Positions 10,161 through 22,580 are shown, counted from the stretch's first letter. The stretch: DNA of 64,000 nucleotides from Silene conica (GCA_029255685.2 CM055318.2:19163001-19227000); one strand, 5' to 3'. Numbers and translations are program-made. Notes: a model not told the origin generated them from the letters alone.

Positions 10161-11232
10161 AACTTACTAAACATCAAAATACTTTTCTTTTTTAATTTTG
10201 ATCGTATATTTAATACCATTTGAGGGTGTGACCTATGCTTTTAATGACTGTTTCCAGTGACATTCTTTTCAAAAGTCAAACTCAGCAATTGACAAGGAAG
10301 GAATTGATGAGTTTTTCTGAAAGTGATCAAGTATCTTCTGCTGTGATAGATGTTTGGTGTGAGATTCTAAACAGTAGTGAGAGCTCGAGATCACGAGATT
10401 CTGCTTGTCGTTTATTTGTGCCACACTCCACACACGGTGTTAGTCTCTCTACCTCTTTTCTATAATCCCATTTTACATGGTGTGCACTTGTAATCATTAC
10501 TCACACATGATTCGATTTTTGTTCCAGTGTCTCGACAATGTTGATATTGCTGCTACCCAATTAGTAAGTTTTTTTTTATATTTGGTCTTATTATATTCAA
10601 GCTTTAAGGTGGACTTGTCTTTTTTATTCATTGCATTTTTATCTGTTGTCTTCCAGATTTTGACTCCAATCATCTCTCCCGAATGCCCACCGTTCTTGTT
10701 TTGTTTTGATCTGAGACCGGAATCTTGCAAATGCCAAGTCATCCATGCTATGAAAGACAAACCTGTTGATTATACTTCTTTTTTAAAACATACGGTACAT
10801 CTATTTTACCTATTTTGGGACTCGTTCTTACTCCATTACCTTACTAATTTCTCTTTGTAATTACTCTTTTGTTCATACAGCAACACAGGCTCATCAACCT
10901 TCTTCAATCAAAGTTGCCAGCAGTGACAAGTATTGCTTCAATGACGATTCCAGAAGTGTTTATCCCAAAATCAAATCTGAAATCCAAACAAATTGATAAT
11001 GGCCTCTATCTGCTGAACATAATGGAGAATTACAAAGGGAGCAAAACTAATTCTGTAATAACCATAAATACTGTAAGATTGCTTTTCAACATCTAATTTA
11101 ATTTCTATACAATTGCCACAACTTTATTTCCTAGTTTTTCTGAAACCCATTTTGTTTGCATCAATAGGAAACTCAGCGCAAGCGTTTTGCATTGCGGGTG
11201 TGCTATCATATTGTTACATGTTCTGTTAACCT

Positions 11233-11237
11233 GTCCA
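11233..11237. repeat. Left 5-bp TSD (GTCCA) of the Copia element
   Basis: GTCCA abuts the LTR start TGTGGGG and is repeated at 19677-19681 immediately after the other LTR. Removing the element and one TSD rejoins the Ulp1-like exon in frame. Confidence 0.95.
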
Positions 11238-12233
11238 TGTGGGGAATAAAACGTGTATTCGCCCTAAACATGCAGGATTATAATGAAAATTACAGTCGTG
11301 TATATAGTCATAATATTAAAAAGACATGAATAAGAGTACAACCTTTAGTCCTTGCGCGAAAGGCCTAAGAACAGGAATTAACACAAATTCCCTCCTATAA
11401 CTTGCACCCAAGACTTAGATTGAGACGTTGCCGCGTGTGCTAGAAATCCTCTCCAACTGCCTTGCAATATCGGGAGAGCCTTTTGAGTTTTAGATGTGAG
11501 ATCTGGGTTATGGGAGAAGAATGCTCTCAAACCCTAATTTTTCCTTGAGATTATTTTGTCAGTGCAACAAGAGTAGTCTGACTTAAGGAGAAGTCTTCTC
11601 CTTATGTACTACACTGGCCGAAATTTTCGAGTAGGGTAAGAGTGGGCTTTCCACTCTTACCTTATTCTAATTCGTGATTCGACCCATTTAGCTATAAGTT
11701 ATTCGCGGGATTTTAATTATAAATCGTAACATGTTATCAGATATTAATACAGTCGATATATTAATAATGGTCTGATAAAATACGATATTTTATAATTACC
11801 CAAATTAATATAACTGTTTATATTAATTCGCGAATACAATATTTAATTAAATATAACCGTTTATATTTAATTTACGAATTAAACATGTAATCCGTATTAG
11901 CTAAAATTATTTAATCCGTATTAAATAATAATCTCAACATCTTATTGACTAATTTAATAGTCAATACCTCTGACTAACTGTTTAGTCATATCCGGCATAA
12001 ATGTGACTGTATTTTCATACCTTCACATCTCTCAAACGTGTCCTATAGGTGTGACGTATAGGGACCAGTTGATCACCGCCATCCGTATGACAATAACGTC
12101 AAACTTATCTAGCAAGCCAACCGTTATTGATAAACGTGGATCAACTGGTAAAAATACTGAAGTATGCCCTTGTGATCCTTAAAGAGATTTAATAAGTCAT
12201 TGTACTTAATTGTCAAGGACACCAGCCCCAACA
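11238..12233 (-). repeat. Copia LTR (left; 3' LTR of the element)
   Basis: 996 bp, beginning TGTGGGGAATAAAACG and ending AGCCCCAACA. It is nearly identical to 18682-19676. A related LTR lies in the opposite orientation at 51620-52615. Confidence 0.95.
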
Positions 12234-12246
12234 ATCTCCCACTTGT
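12234..12246 (-). other. Copia polypurine tract
   Basis: On the minus strand ACAAGTGGGAGAT directly precedes the LTR start TGTTGGGG, the usual position and composition of a Copia PPT. Confidence 0.85.
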
Positions 12247-13095
12247 CCGTACAATGGTATGTGCAATGACGTTATCACACTACATGTGGAGGACACAAGC
12301 TCCAACAAACTCCCACTTGTCCGTACAAGTGTAGGTGCGATAACCGATTCTCATATCCTTTTAAAATTTCTCCCACTCAATGTAAGATAATTTGCAAATC
12401 CGCATTCGCAAAGGTCGTATCTCACAAGCGATCTGTATCAAGAGTGGTTTCCCCGACTAGAGAGTAACTTAACTGATAAAACGAATCTGTATTCGAGCAT
12501 GGCCATGCATTTCAGTTACTACTCCTCGAGTGGCCCTGAGAAATGATAAAATCCTGATAAGGGTTTGGATATTTCCCTCAACTCGAATCCTGCCGATTTT
12601 CGCGCAGCATGAAATAACCCAGAAAAAATCCTCTTGGCCCCTGTTACGATGACCGTGGGAAAGAAACCAAAGTTACCCAAAATCTGCCTTAATCCCAAGA
12701 GACAGTTGAAAGTCAAAAGACTCGACTCTAAGGAACACTATGGAGGTCCTATCCACGACCTGGCACCCAATGTTATAAAACATTTAGGACTCCATAACGT
12801 TGTCACGGGGTGTCCTACGAGATATCCGTATAACTCGCCTTTGTGATTGGTCAGTCAGCCATGTGACTTATGGCTCGTTGAACCCACCATCAACCAACGT
12901 CACAAAATGATTACCTGAGTTATCAGCTCAAGTGGGTAATCAAGGACCAAAACGATGTAATGTTAATCAGTTCACTTTGTGGTGTTCAAAATTGGCGTAC
13001 AATTCCACATGAGAAACAAAACATTATATATCATAACAATAAGGTTGAATAGAGTACACGAGAAAAGAATTATTACATGAATTCATAAAAGAGTA
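12247..13095 (-). other. Copia region between RNase H stop and PPT
   Basis: This untranslated 3' part of the Copia element has repeated ACTTGTCCGTACAA and TCCCACT words near 12236-12375. I see no gene in it. Part of its outer edge is retained beside the LTR at 51560-51619. Confidence 0.7.
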
Positions 13096-16000
13096 CTACA
13101 ACTTAGGAACACATCTAATTCCCATGGAATGAATGTGCCCTTCATGCTTATTACGTGGTAATGTTTTTGTGAGAGGATCAGCTATGTTGTCATCCGTAGC
13201 TATCTTATCAATGAATATCTCCTTTTGCTCCACGTAATCTCTGATTAGATGAGCTTTCCGTTGTACATGTCTAGCCTTGTTGCTAGACTTATGCTCCTTA
13301 GCTTGGAAGATGACACCGTTATTGTCACAATAAACGGTGATTGGGTCATTCGAACTAGGCACTACCGAGAGTCCTTGTAAGAATTGACGCATCCATATTG
13401 CTTCCTTAGCTGCTTCCGAGGCGGCATAGTACTCGGACTCAGTCGTAGAATCTGCTGTAACACTCTGTTTAGAACTTTTCCAGCTGACAGCAACACCATT
13501 AAGAGTAAAAACGAATCCAGACTGAGATTTCGAGTCATCTCGATCCGTTTGGAAGCTAGCATCTGCGTAACCCGTAGCGCAGAGCGTCGAGTCGCCTCCG
13601 TAAGTCAATCCCCAATCTTTAGTCCTCCGTAGGTAATTAAGAATGTTTTTCACGGCCATCCAGTGTGGTTCACCTGGATGAGCTTGGAATCGACTGGTCA
13701 TACTCAATGCATATGCAACGTCTGGACGTGTGCATATCATGGCATACATGATCGATCCTATTGCCGAAGCATAAGGAATCCGACTCATGCGCTCTTTCTC
13801 TTCCAATGTCTTGGCTTCTTGAGACTTGCTCAAGTGAAGCCCAGTAGTCATAGGAAGGAACCCCTTCTTGGAGTTCGTCATGCTGAATCTCTCTAGAATC
13901 TTATCTATATAAGACTCCTGACTGAGAGACAACATCCGTCTTGATCTATCCCTGTAGATACGGATGCCCAAAATTCTTTGTGCCTCTCCCAGATCTTTCA
14001 TCTGGAAATGGTTTTTAAACCATGCTTTAACCGAAGATAAGAGAGGTATGTCATTCCCAATCAAGAGTATGTCGTCGAAGCGATGATTCCAACTCCGCGA
14101 TGCTTGCTTAAGTCCATAGATGGAACGCTTAAGCTTGCAAAATTTCTTAGGATGCGCTGGATCGATAAAACCCTCAGGTTGTACCATGTACAACTCTTCC
14201 TCCAAATATCCGTTTAAGAAGGCGGTTTTAACGTCCATTTGCCATATTTCATAATCGTGAAATGCGGCGATCGCTAAGATAATCCGAATGGAACGTAGCA
14301 TGACTACGGGTGCAAAAATCTCATCGTAGTGCAAGCCTGGCACTTGGGTGAAACCTTTAGCAACTAGTCTGGCCTTGTGGATATCTTGTTGTCCTTCCAC
14401 GGCATGCTTTATCTTGCAAAGCCATTGCATTGAAGGGGACGTACCTTTGCAGGTAGGTCCACAAGATCCCACACGTTGTTCTCATACATGGAGTCCATCT
14501 CGGATTGCATGGCTTCTAGCCATAGTTTTGAGTCAGAACTGGTCATGGCACCTTTATAGGTCGTGGGTTCATTACCCTCTAGGATTAAGACGTCATCTAT
14601 ATCATGTTCCTCGACCATACCAATGTATCTGTCCGGAGGAATAGAGACTCTTCCCGACCTCCTAGGTTCCTCAGGGATATCTACCGCAGCCTCGGTTGAA
14701 GGTACTGTTTCCTCCAATGGTTGCTCGGTAGTTGGTTCTTGAACCTCCGATAACTCGAAGGTTCTATTACTCGACTTGTTCTCGAGAAATTCTTTCTCTA
14801 AGAACGTCGCACTAGCCGCAACAAAAACACGTTGTTCGGTTGGCGAGTAGAAGTAATGACCAAAAGTTCCCTTTGGATAGCCTATAAAGTATGTCTTGAC
14901 CGATCGCGGGCCGAGCTTATCCTCGTGTCTCCACTTGACATAAGCCTCGCAGCCCCAAACCCGAATAAAGGACAAGTTAGGGACCGTTTCCTTCCATAAT
15001 TCGTATGGAGTCTTGTCAACAGCTTTAGACGGACTTCGGTTAAGTATTAGAGCGGCTGACAAAATAGCATAGCCCCACAATGAATCAGGCACAACGGTGT
15101 GACTCATCATGGATCGAATCATATCAAGTAGAGTTCGATTCCTCCGTTCGGACACACCATTTAATTGTGGTGTTCCAGGTGGAGTTAACTGTAGGACGAT
15201 GCCACAGTCTTTAAGGTGTTGATCAAACTCGTGTGAAAGATACTCACCACCACGATCAGAACGTAGTGCTTTAATCTTTCTTCCCAGTTGGTTCTGTACC
15301 CGATTCTGGTATTCTTTGAACTTGTCAAAGGATTCACTTTTGTGCTTCATTAAGTAGACATAGCCATATCTACTCAAATCATCCGTGAAAGTGATGAAAT
15401 ACCTATAGCCTTCTCGTGCGTTGATCGACATAGGGCCACATACGTCTGTATGTATGAGTCCTAATAGGTCGGCAGCGCGCATTCCAACACCTTTGAAGGA
15501 AATACGAGTCATCTTACCGATGAGACATGATTCACACGTGCCATATGATTCGAAATCAAAGGGTGAGATAGCTCCATTCTGTATGAGCTGTTTTACGCGT
15601 TTCTCATTTATGTGTCCCATACGACAATGCCATAGGTAAGTTTGATCTTTGTCACCTACCTTTAATCTCTTGTTATTCACATGTAATATCTCGGTGGTTT
15701 GATCTAAAACATAAATTCCATTCATTGAAACTGCCTTGCCATAAATCATATTGTGTAAGGAGAAAATACAGCTATTATTCTCTATTACAAATGAAAAACC
15801 GAGTTTGTCAAGTGCAGAAACTGAAATAATGTTTTTGGACAAACTAGGAACATAATAACAGTTATATAAAGATAACTCGAATCCACTTGGAAGCTGGATC
15901 ACGTATGTTCCCTTCGAGACTGCAGCAACACGTGCTCCATTCCCGACACGCAGGTCAACCTCACCCTTGATTAGGGGTTCTTGGTTTCGGAGGCCCTGCA

Positions 16001-17024
16001 CATGATTACATAGATGAGAACCACAACCAGTATCTAGTACCCAAGTTCCGCAACTTGCATGGTTAATCTCAATCATGTGAATAAAAGAAGAAGAAGACAT
16101 ACCAACAGGAGTAACGCGGCCTGCTTTGATGTCCTCGCGATACACGGGGCATGAGCGCCTCCAATTCCCAGTCTTGTGGCAGTGGTGGCATTCCATGCTA
16201 GTATCCTTGCTCTTAGTCTTGCCCTGTGAGTTGCTCGACTCACCTGGCCCACTCTTAGTAAATCCTGGTTTCTTGAACCTGGGCTTACCTACTGCTAGGT
16301 CGCCCTGAGCTTTAGCCTTCCCTTTACCCTTTCCCTTACTGGAGATCATGAGAACATCCTGCTTCACGCTCCCACTTAATTTCAGATCCTTCTCGATCTG
16401 TACGAGAAGGGAGTGGAGTTCATGAGGAGTCTTCTTCATGTCGTTCATGTAGTAGTTGGCCCTAAAGAGGGCGAACCCATCATGAAGCGAATGAAGCATT
16501 CGATCAACGATTATGTTCTCACTGATCTTGCAGTTCAGGGTCTCCAGTTTCTCGATATTCTCAATCATGTTGAGAATATGTGGGCTAACCGCTTGGCCCT
16601 TCCGGAGTTTCACCTCAAAGAAGCGACAGGTATGCTCATAAGAAAAGATTCTCGGAGCTTTCGAGAATTCGTTAGTGAGCGTGGTGAAAATCTTGTTTGC
16701 ACCATGGGATATGAAGCGTCTTTGCAAATTTGATTCCATTGCATAGATGAGTACGTTCTTTATCGCACCCCTTTCCATGACGAAGTCGCTATGAGCGCGA
16801 ACTTCGTTGGCTCTAGCTCCAGTTCCTGGGTGTGCCGGAATGGGCTCAGTTAAATACTTAAGCTTTCCGTCAGCAATGGCAGCATTCCGTAGTGCTGCCT
16901 CCCAGTCAGAGAAGTTTGACCCATCATTTCTCAGTCTAGTAGACTGATTCATGGAGTCCATGAAGGCTTTTAGCCAGGATTCACGTGCTAGCTTGGCACT
17001 TGGCATTGGGTCTTCACCAGCCAT
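13096..17024 (-). pseudogene. Copia gag-pol: gag, protease, integrase, RT, RNase H; frameshifted and deleted
   Basis: From the ATG at 17024: gag-like N-terminus, then a zinc knuckle CHHCHKTGNWRRSC whose usual His is Asn, protease DTGCGSHLC, GAG-pre-integrase HH/CC finger (CRMGHINEKR ... CESCLIGK), and integrase core with Asp in HTDVCGP, Asp in RSDRGGEY and Glu in GVSERRNRT. This frame ends at 14409. RT and RNase H continue in another frame to 13096 (KARLVAKGF, MDVKTAFLNG, YGLKQASRSW, then VYCDNNG). Near 14080 RT jumps from RSWNHRF to DDILLIGND. By comparison with the family some 35-40 residues before the catalytic YVDD, including its Y-V, are missing; GACGA could be a microhomology junction. 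The product is non-functional. Confidence 0.9.
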
Positions 17025-18667
17025 TTAGTTATACAGCAGTTTTAATGAACGTGTTCTACACTGAAAAAGAAGATAAAACAAAACCTATATAAGCAACTCA
17101 TTGTTGTGATTTAAGTCTATATTAAATTGAATTTAAACTCGTAGACTCATGCATTTATATAATTGATCTCCCTCAAGAATTATATAAACGATACCAAGAC
17201 TCAATTTCCGTATATCCTATCTATTAGTCCATCTCAGTCGCTAGATAGTATCGAGTGACCATGATGTTGAGATAAAATAAATCATCTGTTCCCACTTACC
17301 CGACGTAGAAGGGGTCATATTATGCCTACCGACGAAGAAGGGATTCATGGGAGTCTGATTTATAAAGACTAGTCTCAATTTTTGGTTATACGAGGAAGAC
17401 CCCATCAACTTTTATTTATTCATATTTAAGTGAACTAAAAAACTAGCATATACGTGAATGAATTAAATATAGTGATGGCTTTACATGTGACACGTGACAT
17501 CTGTATTGTCACAGAAAACTAACGCGTAACCTCTACATGATTCAGTTTTCAGGCATGTTATAGGTGGTTTGGTTTTTAGGCGGAATATGATGCAAGCTAT
17601 TATCGATGAAAGCATAAAGATAAATGCAATAAACGTAAATAAAAGTCCTAGTGTGGCCTATCCTACCAAAATAAACATAAAACAACTTGGAATCCACCGT
17701 TGGACCCTAGAAGCTTGTCTTGATGTTCCATCTTGGTCCTTGCAGCGGGAGTGAGCATCCGGTCTCCGTCTTTGGTCTTCACAAAATTACTAATTTAAAT
17801 TACAAATATAACCCTATTTACATTCTAATTTAAATACAAAAGTAATTACATGGCAAAAACCCAAAACGGAGATACAAGATCTCAAAATTACAAGCAAGAC
17901 TGTGTTCCATCATTACGGTAACACAATCTACTAAGGCCACACTAAGTTACAACCGTTTGCAAAAATTAAATACGTTATTGAAAGCATTCAAGGCATTCAC
18001 AAGACGATAAATAAAATGCATCAACTAAAAATAAAATTCATTCATGACATAATACTGTTATTATGATTAACAAATTTTTACCTAACCACCTTACTGGATT
18101 AAAATTATGTGATTATACCGTTTTAATCACCCAATTTTCTTAAATTTATAATCCATTATCAAACGAGGGTGAACCGTTTCACAAAAATAACATACTATTT
18201 CCGTATACAGTATATTATTTTAGGCCATGTGAAAATAAAAACAAGATATTTTCGAAAACAAACAGCCAGAAATAAGAGCACTCGATCGAGCAACAGGAGC
18301 ACTCGATCGAGTGTCAGCGTCACTCGATCGAGTGCAGCAGGGCTCGATTGAGTGACTCGTCAAAAATTGCAAATCGCTGCACTTTGAACCAAAACAAGTT
18401 TATATCTTTGATTTAAAACGTGTAAATCATAAATAAACAACAACAAAAGATTCACATATTGCTAAAAATATCGATTAATTAACAATATGCAAATAAGAAT
18501 CGAAAAACAAGATCGATTACAACCGAAAAAAACACGAACGAGGCCTGGTACGTGGACACTCGATCGAGTGCTACAGAGACTAGATCGAGTGTCAAGGCAG
18601 AAAAAGCACGATTTCTCAAAAATTTAAACCTTATGAAAAACACAATTGTAAAATTTCATGGCCTAAG
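17025..18667 (-). other. Copia 5' leader with CACTCGATCGAGTG palindromes
   Basis: 1.6 kb between PBS and gag, without a supported ORF. Palindromic copies of CACTCGATCGAGTG or close variants lie at about 18279-18290, 18300-18313, 18320-18334, 18342-18354, 18556-18570 and 18579-18592. Confidence 0.8.
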
Positions 18668-18679
18668 GCTCTGATACCA
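18668..18679 (-). other. Copia primer-binding site (initiator Met tRNA)
   Basis: The minus strand reads TGGTATCAGAGCC two bases inside the LTR end CCCCACA, the canonical plant Copia PBS. Confidence 0.95.
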
Positions 18680-18681
18680 CT

Positions 18682-19676
18682 TGTGGGGAATAAAACGTGT
18701 ATTCGCCCTAAACATGCAGGATTATAATGAAAATTACAGTCATGTATATAGCCATAAGATTAAAAAGACATGAATAAGAGTACAACCTTTAGTCCTTGCG
18801 TGAAAGGCCTAAGAACAGGAATTAACACAAATTCCCTCCTATAACTTGCACCCAAGACTTAGATTGAGACGTTGCCGCGTGTGCTAGAAATCCTCTCCAA
18901 CTGCCTTGCAATATCGGGAGAGCCTTTTGAGTTTTAGATGTGAGATCTGGGTTATGGGAGAAGAATGCTCTCAAACCCTAATTTTTCCTTGAGATTATTT
19001 TGTCAGTGCAATAAGAGTAGTCTGACATAAGGAGAAGTCTTCTCCTTATGTACTACACTGGCCGAAATTTTCGAGTAGGGTAAGAGTGGGCTTTCCACTC
19101 TTACCTTATTCTAATTCGTGATTCGACCCATTTAGCTATAAGTTATTCGCGGGATTTTAATTATAAATCGTAACATGTATCAGATATTAATACAGTCGAT
19201 ATATTAATAATGGTCTGATAAAATACGATATTTTATAATTACCCAAATTAATATAACTGTTTATATTAATTCGCGAATACAATATTTAATTAAATATAAC
19301 CGTTTATATTTAATTTACGAATTAAACATGTAATCCGTATTAGCTAAAATTATTTAATCCGTATTAAATAATAATCTCAACATCTTATTGACTAATTTAA
19401 TAGTCAATACCTCTGACTAACTGTTTAGTCATATCCGGCATAAATGTGACTGTATTTTCATACCTTCACATCTCTCAAACGTGTCCTATAGGTGTGACGT
19501 ATAGGGACCAGTTGATCACCGTCATCCGTATGACAATAACGTCAAACTTATCTAGCAAGCCAACCGTTATTGATAAACGTGGATCAACTGGTAAAAATAC
19601 TGAAGTATGCCCTTGTGATCCTTAAAGAGATTTAATAAGTCATTGTACTTAATTGTCAAGGACAACAGCCCCAACA
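18682..19676 (-). repeat. Copia LTR (right; 5' LTR of the element)
   Basis: 995 bp, beginning TGTGGGGAATAAAACG and ending AGCCCCAACA, followed by the TSD GTCCA at 19677-19681. Confidence 0.95.
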
Positions 19677-20879
19677 GTCCAAAGAAATAGTCACAAAAGA
19701 TGCACTAGAATCAAGTTCCTCTATGACACCAACTTTTACTGAGAATGAATTGGTGGCTTGTGTTGGGAGAAGAACAATCGCAAGCAAATTGTAATGTCAT
19801 ACTTTTTCTTTGATTTCTTGAATTATGTTTTTTTAAATTGTGTGAGATATATTGACTAATTGCATTTTGTTCAATAATTAAGTGAGGTTCTGGTGTCCAC
19901 TCCGTGGATGGAAGTCACTAGAGATGCTTTGCAGACCCTTACATCGCGTGGCCTTATTATGGATCAGGTAAGTATTATTTTCCCATTCCTGACCATGTTT
20001 CTTTTTTTGCATGGTTCCTTATTTGGTGAATCTCAGACCTTATTCTGTGAATCTTAGAGGTTTTTTTGTGAAACTTGATGGTGATTTCGTGAAAGTGGAT
20101 GCTTCATTTTGTGCACGTTTTATTTGTAGATCATTGATATTGTTGGGATTAAGCGCACAGTTGGTAAAACAAATGTGATTTACTTGCCAACGACAGTATA
20201 TGTGAGCTTCAAATCCTTCAGATGTTCATATTCAAGTGTTTTTCATTCTGAAAGTTGCTCATCCAGAGACTAAAATTGCCTTTTTTGTGTCATTCAGAGT
20301 CTTAATGCAGATACTAACCCAGAGATATAGGGTCAATATATACAGTCCTCATACACTCCAGTAGATGGTAGCCAGATTGATTTGGTCAGATCCTTCAGTT
20401 CTGCTATTCATTTTGTTATTTATTTACCGTCATTCATGTGTGTTTTTTGATTGATTATTCTTGTACATTTACTATCTCAGGTTTTTATCCCTTTGCATAG
20501 CGATAAATCGAAGCATTGGTGGGCTTGTATTTGCGACATAAAGAAGCAAAAAAATTACATCCTTGACTCATCCATGGATATAAAAGTGGATAAAGGAAAC
20601 AACAAGGCCATGGGCATTGTATGATTTTTTTTCCAAAATATTGTAGAGTTTTTGTTTTAGTATACCCCAAAATATATTTTTGAATGAGAATACTGTCAGG
20701 TCTTACTTTGTGAATCTACACATTAAAGTTTTAAATTCTTGATTCCTTGGCTGAATATATTGTAATATGTATATTGTACTTGTTTTGGTTTTATAGGTCT
20801 TCCCTTGTTAAACCGAAAAAGCAAAAAAGCAAAAAATGAAGCTAAAGCATGTCAATTGAAGGTCATCATTTGGTGAGTC

Positions 20880-21075
20880 TCAGACCTTATTCAGTGAATC
20901 TCAGCACTTAGCATTCACCAAAACTGCTTCTAGTTTCACAAGTTAAGCTTCTAGTTTCACAATTTATGAGCTTAGGTTTCACAATATAAGAAAACTTATT
21001 CTGTGAATGTCAGGTCTTCTTCTGTGAATCTAGAATCTTAACTTGTGAAACTAAACCCTTAATCTGTGAATCTGG
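20880..21075. repeat. CTAGTTTCAC motif array, block 7
   Basis: About eight motif copies lie downstream of the last Ulp1-like exon; the segment starting CACTTAGCATTCACCAAAAC closely repeats the one at about 7010-7150. Scattered copies also occur in the introns at 20030-20100. Confidence 0.85.
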
Positions 21076-21079
21076 AGAT

Positions 21080-21480
21080 TTGATGGATTTTATGTCTTTA
21101 TAGAGTTATATTGCTTCTCATTGCTTGATTTTAACTCCACTTGTAGATGATGAAAACGATGAAAACGAGATGGTCGAGTCATTGCAACTGGACTTCGACA
21201 TTGTTAAGGCCGCAACAAATAATTTTTCGAAATTGTGGACAAGGTGAAAAGGAATTCCAGTCAGAAGAACTTGGTGAAATTTGTTTTTGTTGTGATGTTT
21301 TTGTTGCTGTAAATTGACGTTGTAAATTTTGAAGTTGTAATATAGCCATCTAGTTTCACAAAATAAGCATATAGCCATCTAGTTTCACAAAATATATTTC
21401 TTGCAGTTGTCTACCGCCCCGAAGGGAAAAATTGCTGGAAAGAAAACCGAGGAAGCGAGCACGTAAGTGATCTCGTGATC
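21080..21480 (+). other. Possible decayed terminal exons of the Ulp1-like gene
   Basis: Exon-like patches follow acceptor-like CTTGTAG (about 21146) and TTCTTGCAG (about 21407). The first reads acidic (DDENDENEMVES) and the second Lys/Ala-rich before a stop. They might be the acidic tail of the gene, but phase with 20811 is broken and no Cys-box motif is present. 21490-21960 holds nothing I recognise beyond A/T-rich sequence. Confidence 0.3.
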
Positions 21481-21964
21481 TTCGCTTTCTCCTGTCATCT
21501 TCTATAGTTTTTTTTTTTATCATATTGTAAGACTTTTAAGTTGGGTAGGAGGGAGTATTTTGTAAAAAAAAAAAAAAGAAAAATACGGTATGACCTACAC
21601 TCATTATATTACACCTTATTAATCACGATCTTAATTTGAAACAATCTTTTGAGTAGCAGTAAGTTTTGCTTAAGACGAGTATTATTCATCTTAAGTGGGG
21701 TAATAAAGAGAAAAAAATTATAATTTTTTAGGTGATGAATGAGGTGATTTGGTATACATTTGATCCGTTTTACGCTTAAAACAAATATAAATAAGAGTAG
21801 ATGAGACATACCCAAAACAAGAGTAATGAAAAGAAACTTCGTAGATAGCAAAATGCAAGTACAAATATCTAGAAACGGACTACTTGTGGAGTAACAATCT
21901 AAAATGTGGTACCCACAGGACGAATGCATCACATTAGCCAAAAAGTTGGTTTAATGATCCCCCT

Positions 21965-22205
21965 AATCCAAAACCGCTTCTAGTTTCACAAGTAAAGCTT
22001 TTAGTTTCACAATTTATGACAACAAGTTTCACAATATAAGAAAACTTATTCTGTGAATGTCAGGTCTTCTTCTGTGAATCTAGAAGCTTATGTTGTGAAA
22101 CTAAGCATGTAATCTGTGAAACTAAGAGTTTCTTTTCTTTATTCGTCAACAGGTTTCACAGTATAAGTTCCTATTTTCACAGTATAAGCCCCTAGTTTCA
22201 CAGTA
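21965..22205. repeat. CTAGTTTCAC motif array, block 8
   Basis: About a dozen copies lie between the two convergent genes of the giant element, ending just before the transposase stop codon. Confidence 0.85.
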
Positions 22206-22231
22206 TTAAAAAACCTAAACTATACATCTTC

Positions 22232-22300
22232 ATCTTCTTCTTCTTCTTCTTCTTCTTCTTCTTCTTCTTCTTCTTCTTTTTCTTCTTCTTCTTCTGTTGT
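22232..22300 (-). repeat. (GAA)n microsatellite coding a poly-Glu tail
   Basis: About twenty GAA codons, one changed to AAA, lie in the last exon of the transposase gene after GGA-GAT-ACA-ACA and before GAT-GAA-GAT-GTA-TAG. Confidence 0.85.
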
Positions 22301-22399
22301 ATCTCCCTGAAAGTAAATGAAACATTAAAATAAATACTTTTGAGACGTACCTTGCATTGCTTAAGTAATAAAAATTATACTTAAAATTGAAATCAGAAT

Positions 22400-22580
22400 G
22401 TATAAGCCCTAGTTTCACAATATAAGCCCCTAGTTTCACAGTTTAAGGCCTAGGATTCACAATATTATAAACAGCCTAAAATCAGCCCTTCATCAACAGG
22501 TTTCACAGTATAATCCCCTAGTTTCACAGTATAAGCCCCTAGTTTCACAGTATAAGCCCATAGTTTCACAGTATAATAAA
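22400..22580. repeat. CTAGTTTCAC motif array, block 9 (transposase intron 3)
   Basis: About eight copies in units such as AAGCCCCTAGTTTCACAGTAT lie between the donor at 22621 and the acceptor at 22307. Confidence 0.9.

Larger units (their letters stand above)
11238..19676 (-). mobile_element. Ty1/Copia LTR retrotransposon, defective, inserted in the Ulp1-like gene
   Basis: This is a complete 8.4-kb element with two LTRs of about 995 bp, each TG...CA, flanked by GTCCA. The coding strand is minus. A PBS matching initiator Met tRNA lies inside the right LTR and a polypurine tract inside the left one. About nine differences between LTRs by eye (about 1%) imply a fairly recent insertion. Coding order gag-protease-integrase-RT-RNase H places it in Copia. 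It cannot be autonomous: there is a frameshift before RT, and RT has lost part of its core. Confidence 0.95.
7562..20811 (+). pseudogene. Ulp1/C48-like transposon gene with two tandem protease-like regions, split by a Copia insertion
   Basis: Phase-consistent exons by eye: 7562-9639, 10258-10438, 10528-10563, 10657-10794, 10881-11072, 11168-11237 plus 19682-19790 (one exon split by Copia), 19883-19967, 20130-20201, 20298-20384, 20481-20618, and 20797 to TAA 20811. Exon 1 has a conserved N-terminal domain (IKEMGFGGLLLL, LPILEEDIHLCLGLPIG) seen in plant Ulp1-type transposon proteins and reminiscent of DUF1985, then an acidic tail with (EP)n repeats. Exons 2-6 align in order with an Ulp1 domain, but where His, Asp and Cys are expected I see CPPFLF, IHAM and DNGLYLL. 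Exons 7-10 hold a second region with His and Asp (IPLHSDKSKHWW, YILDSS) but no Cys box. TAG at 20328-20330 breaks exon 9. The exon 2 donor is uncertain. Function of the intact ancestor is unknown. Confidence 0.65.

Noticed and set aside
13362..13896. Plus-strand and alternative-frame ORFs over the Copia body
   Set aside because: Shadows of the minus-strand gag-pol.
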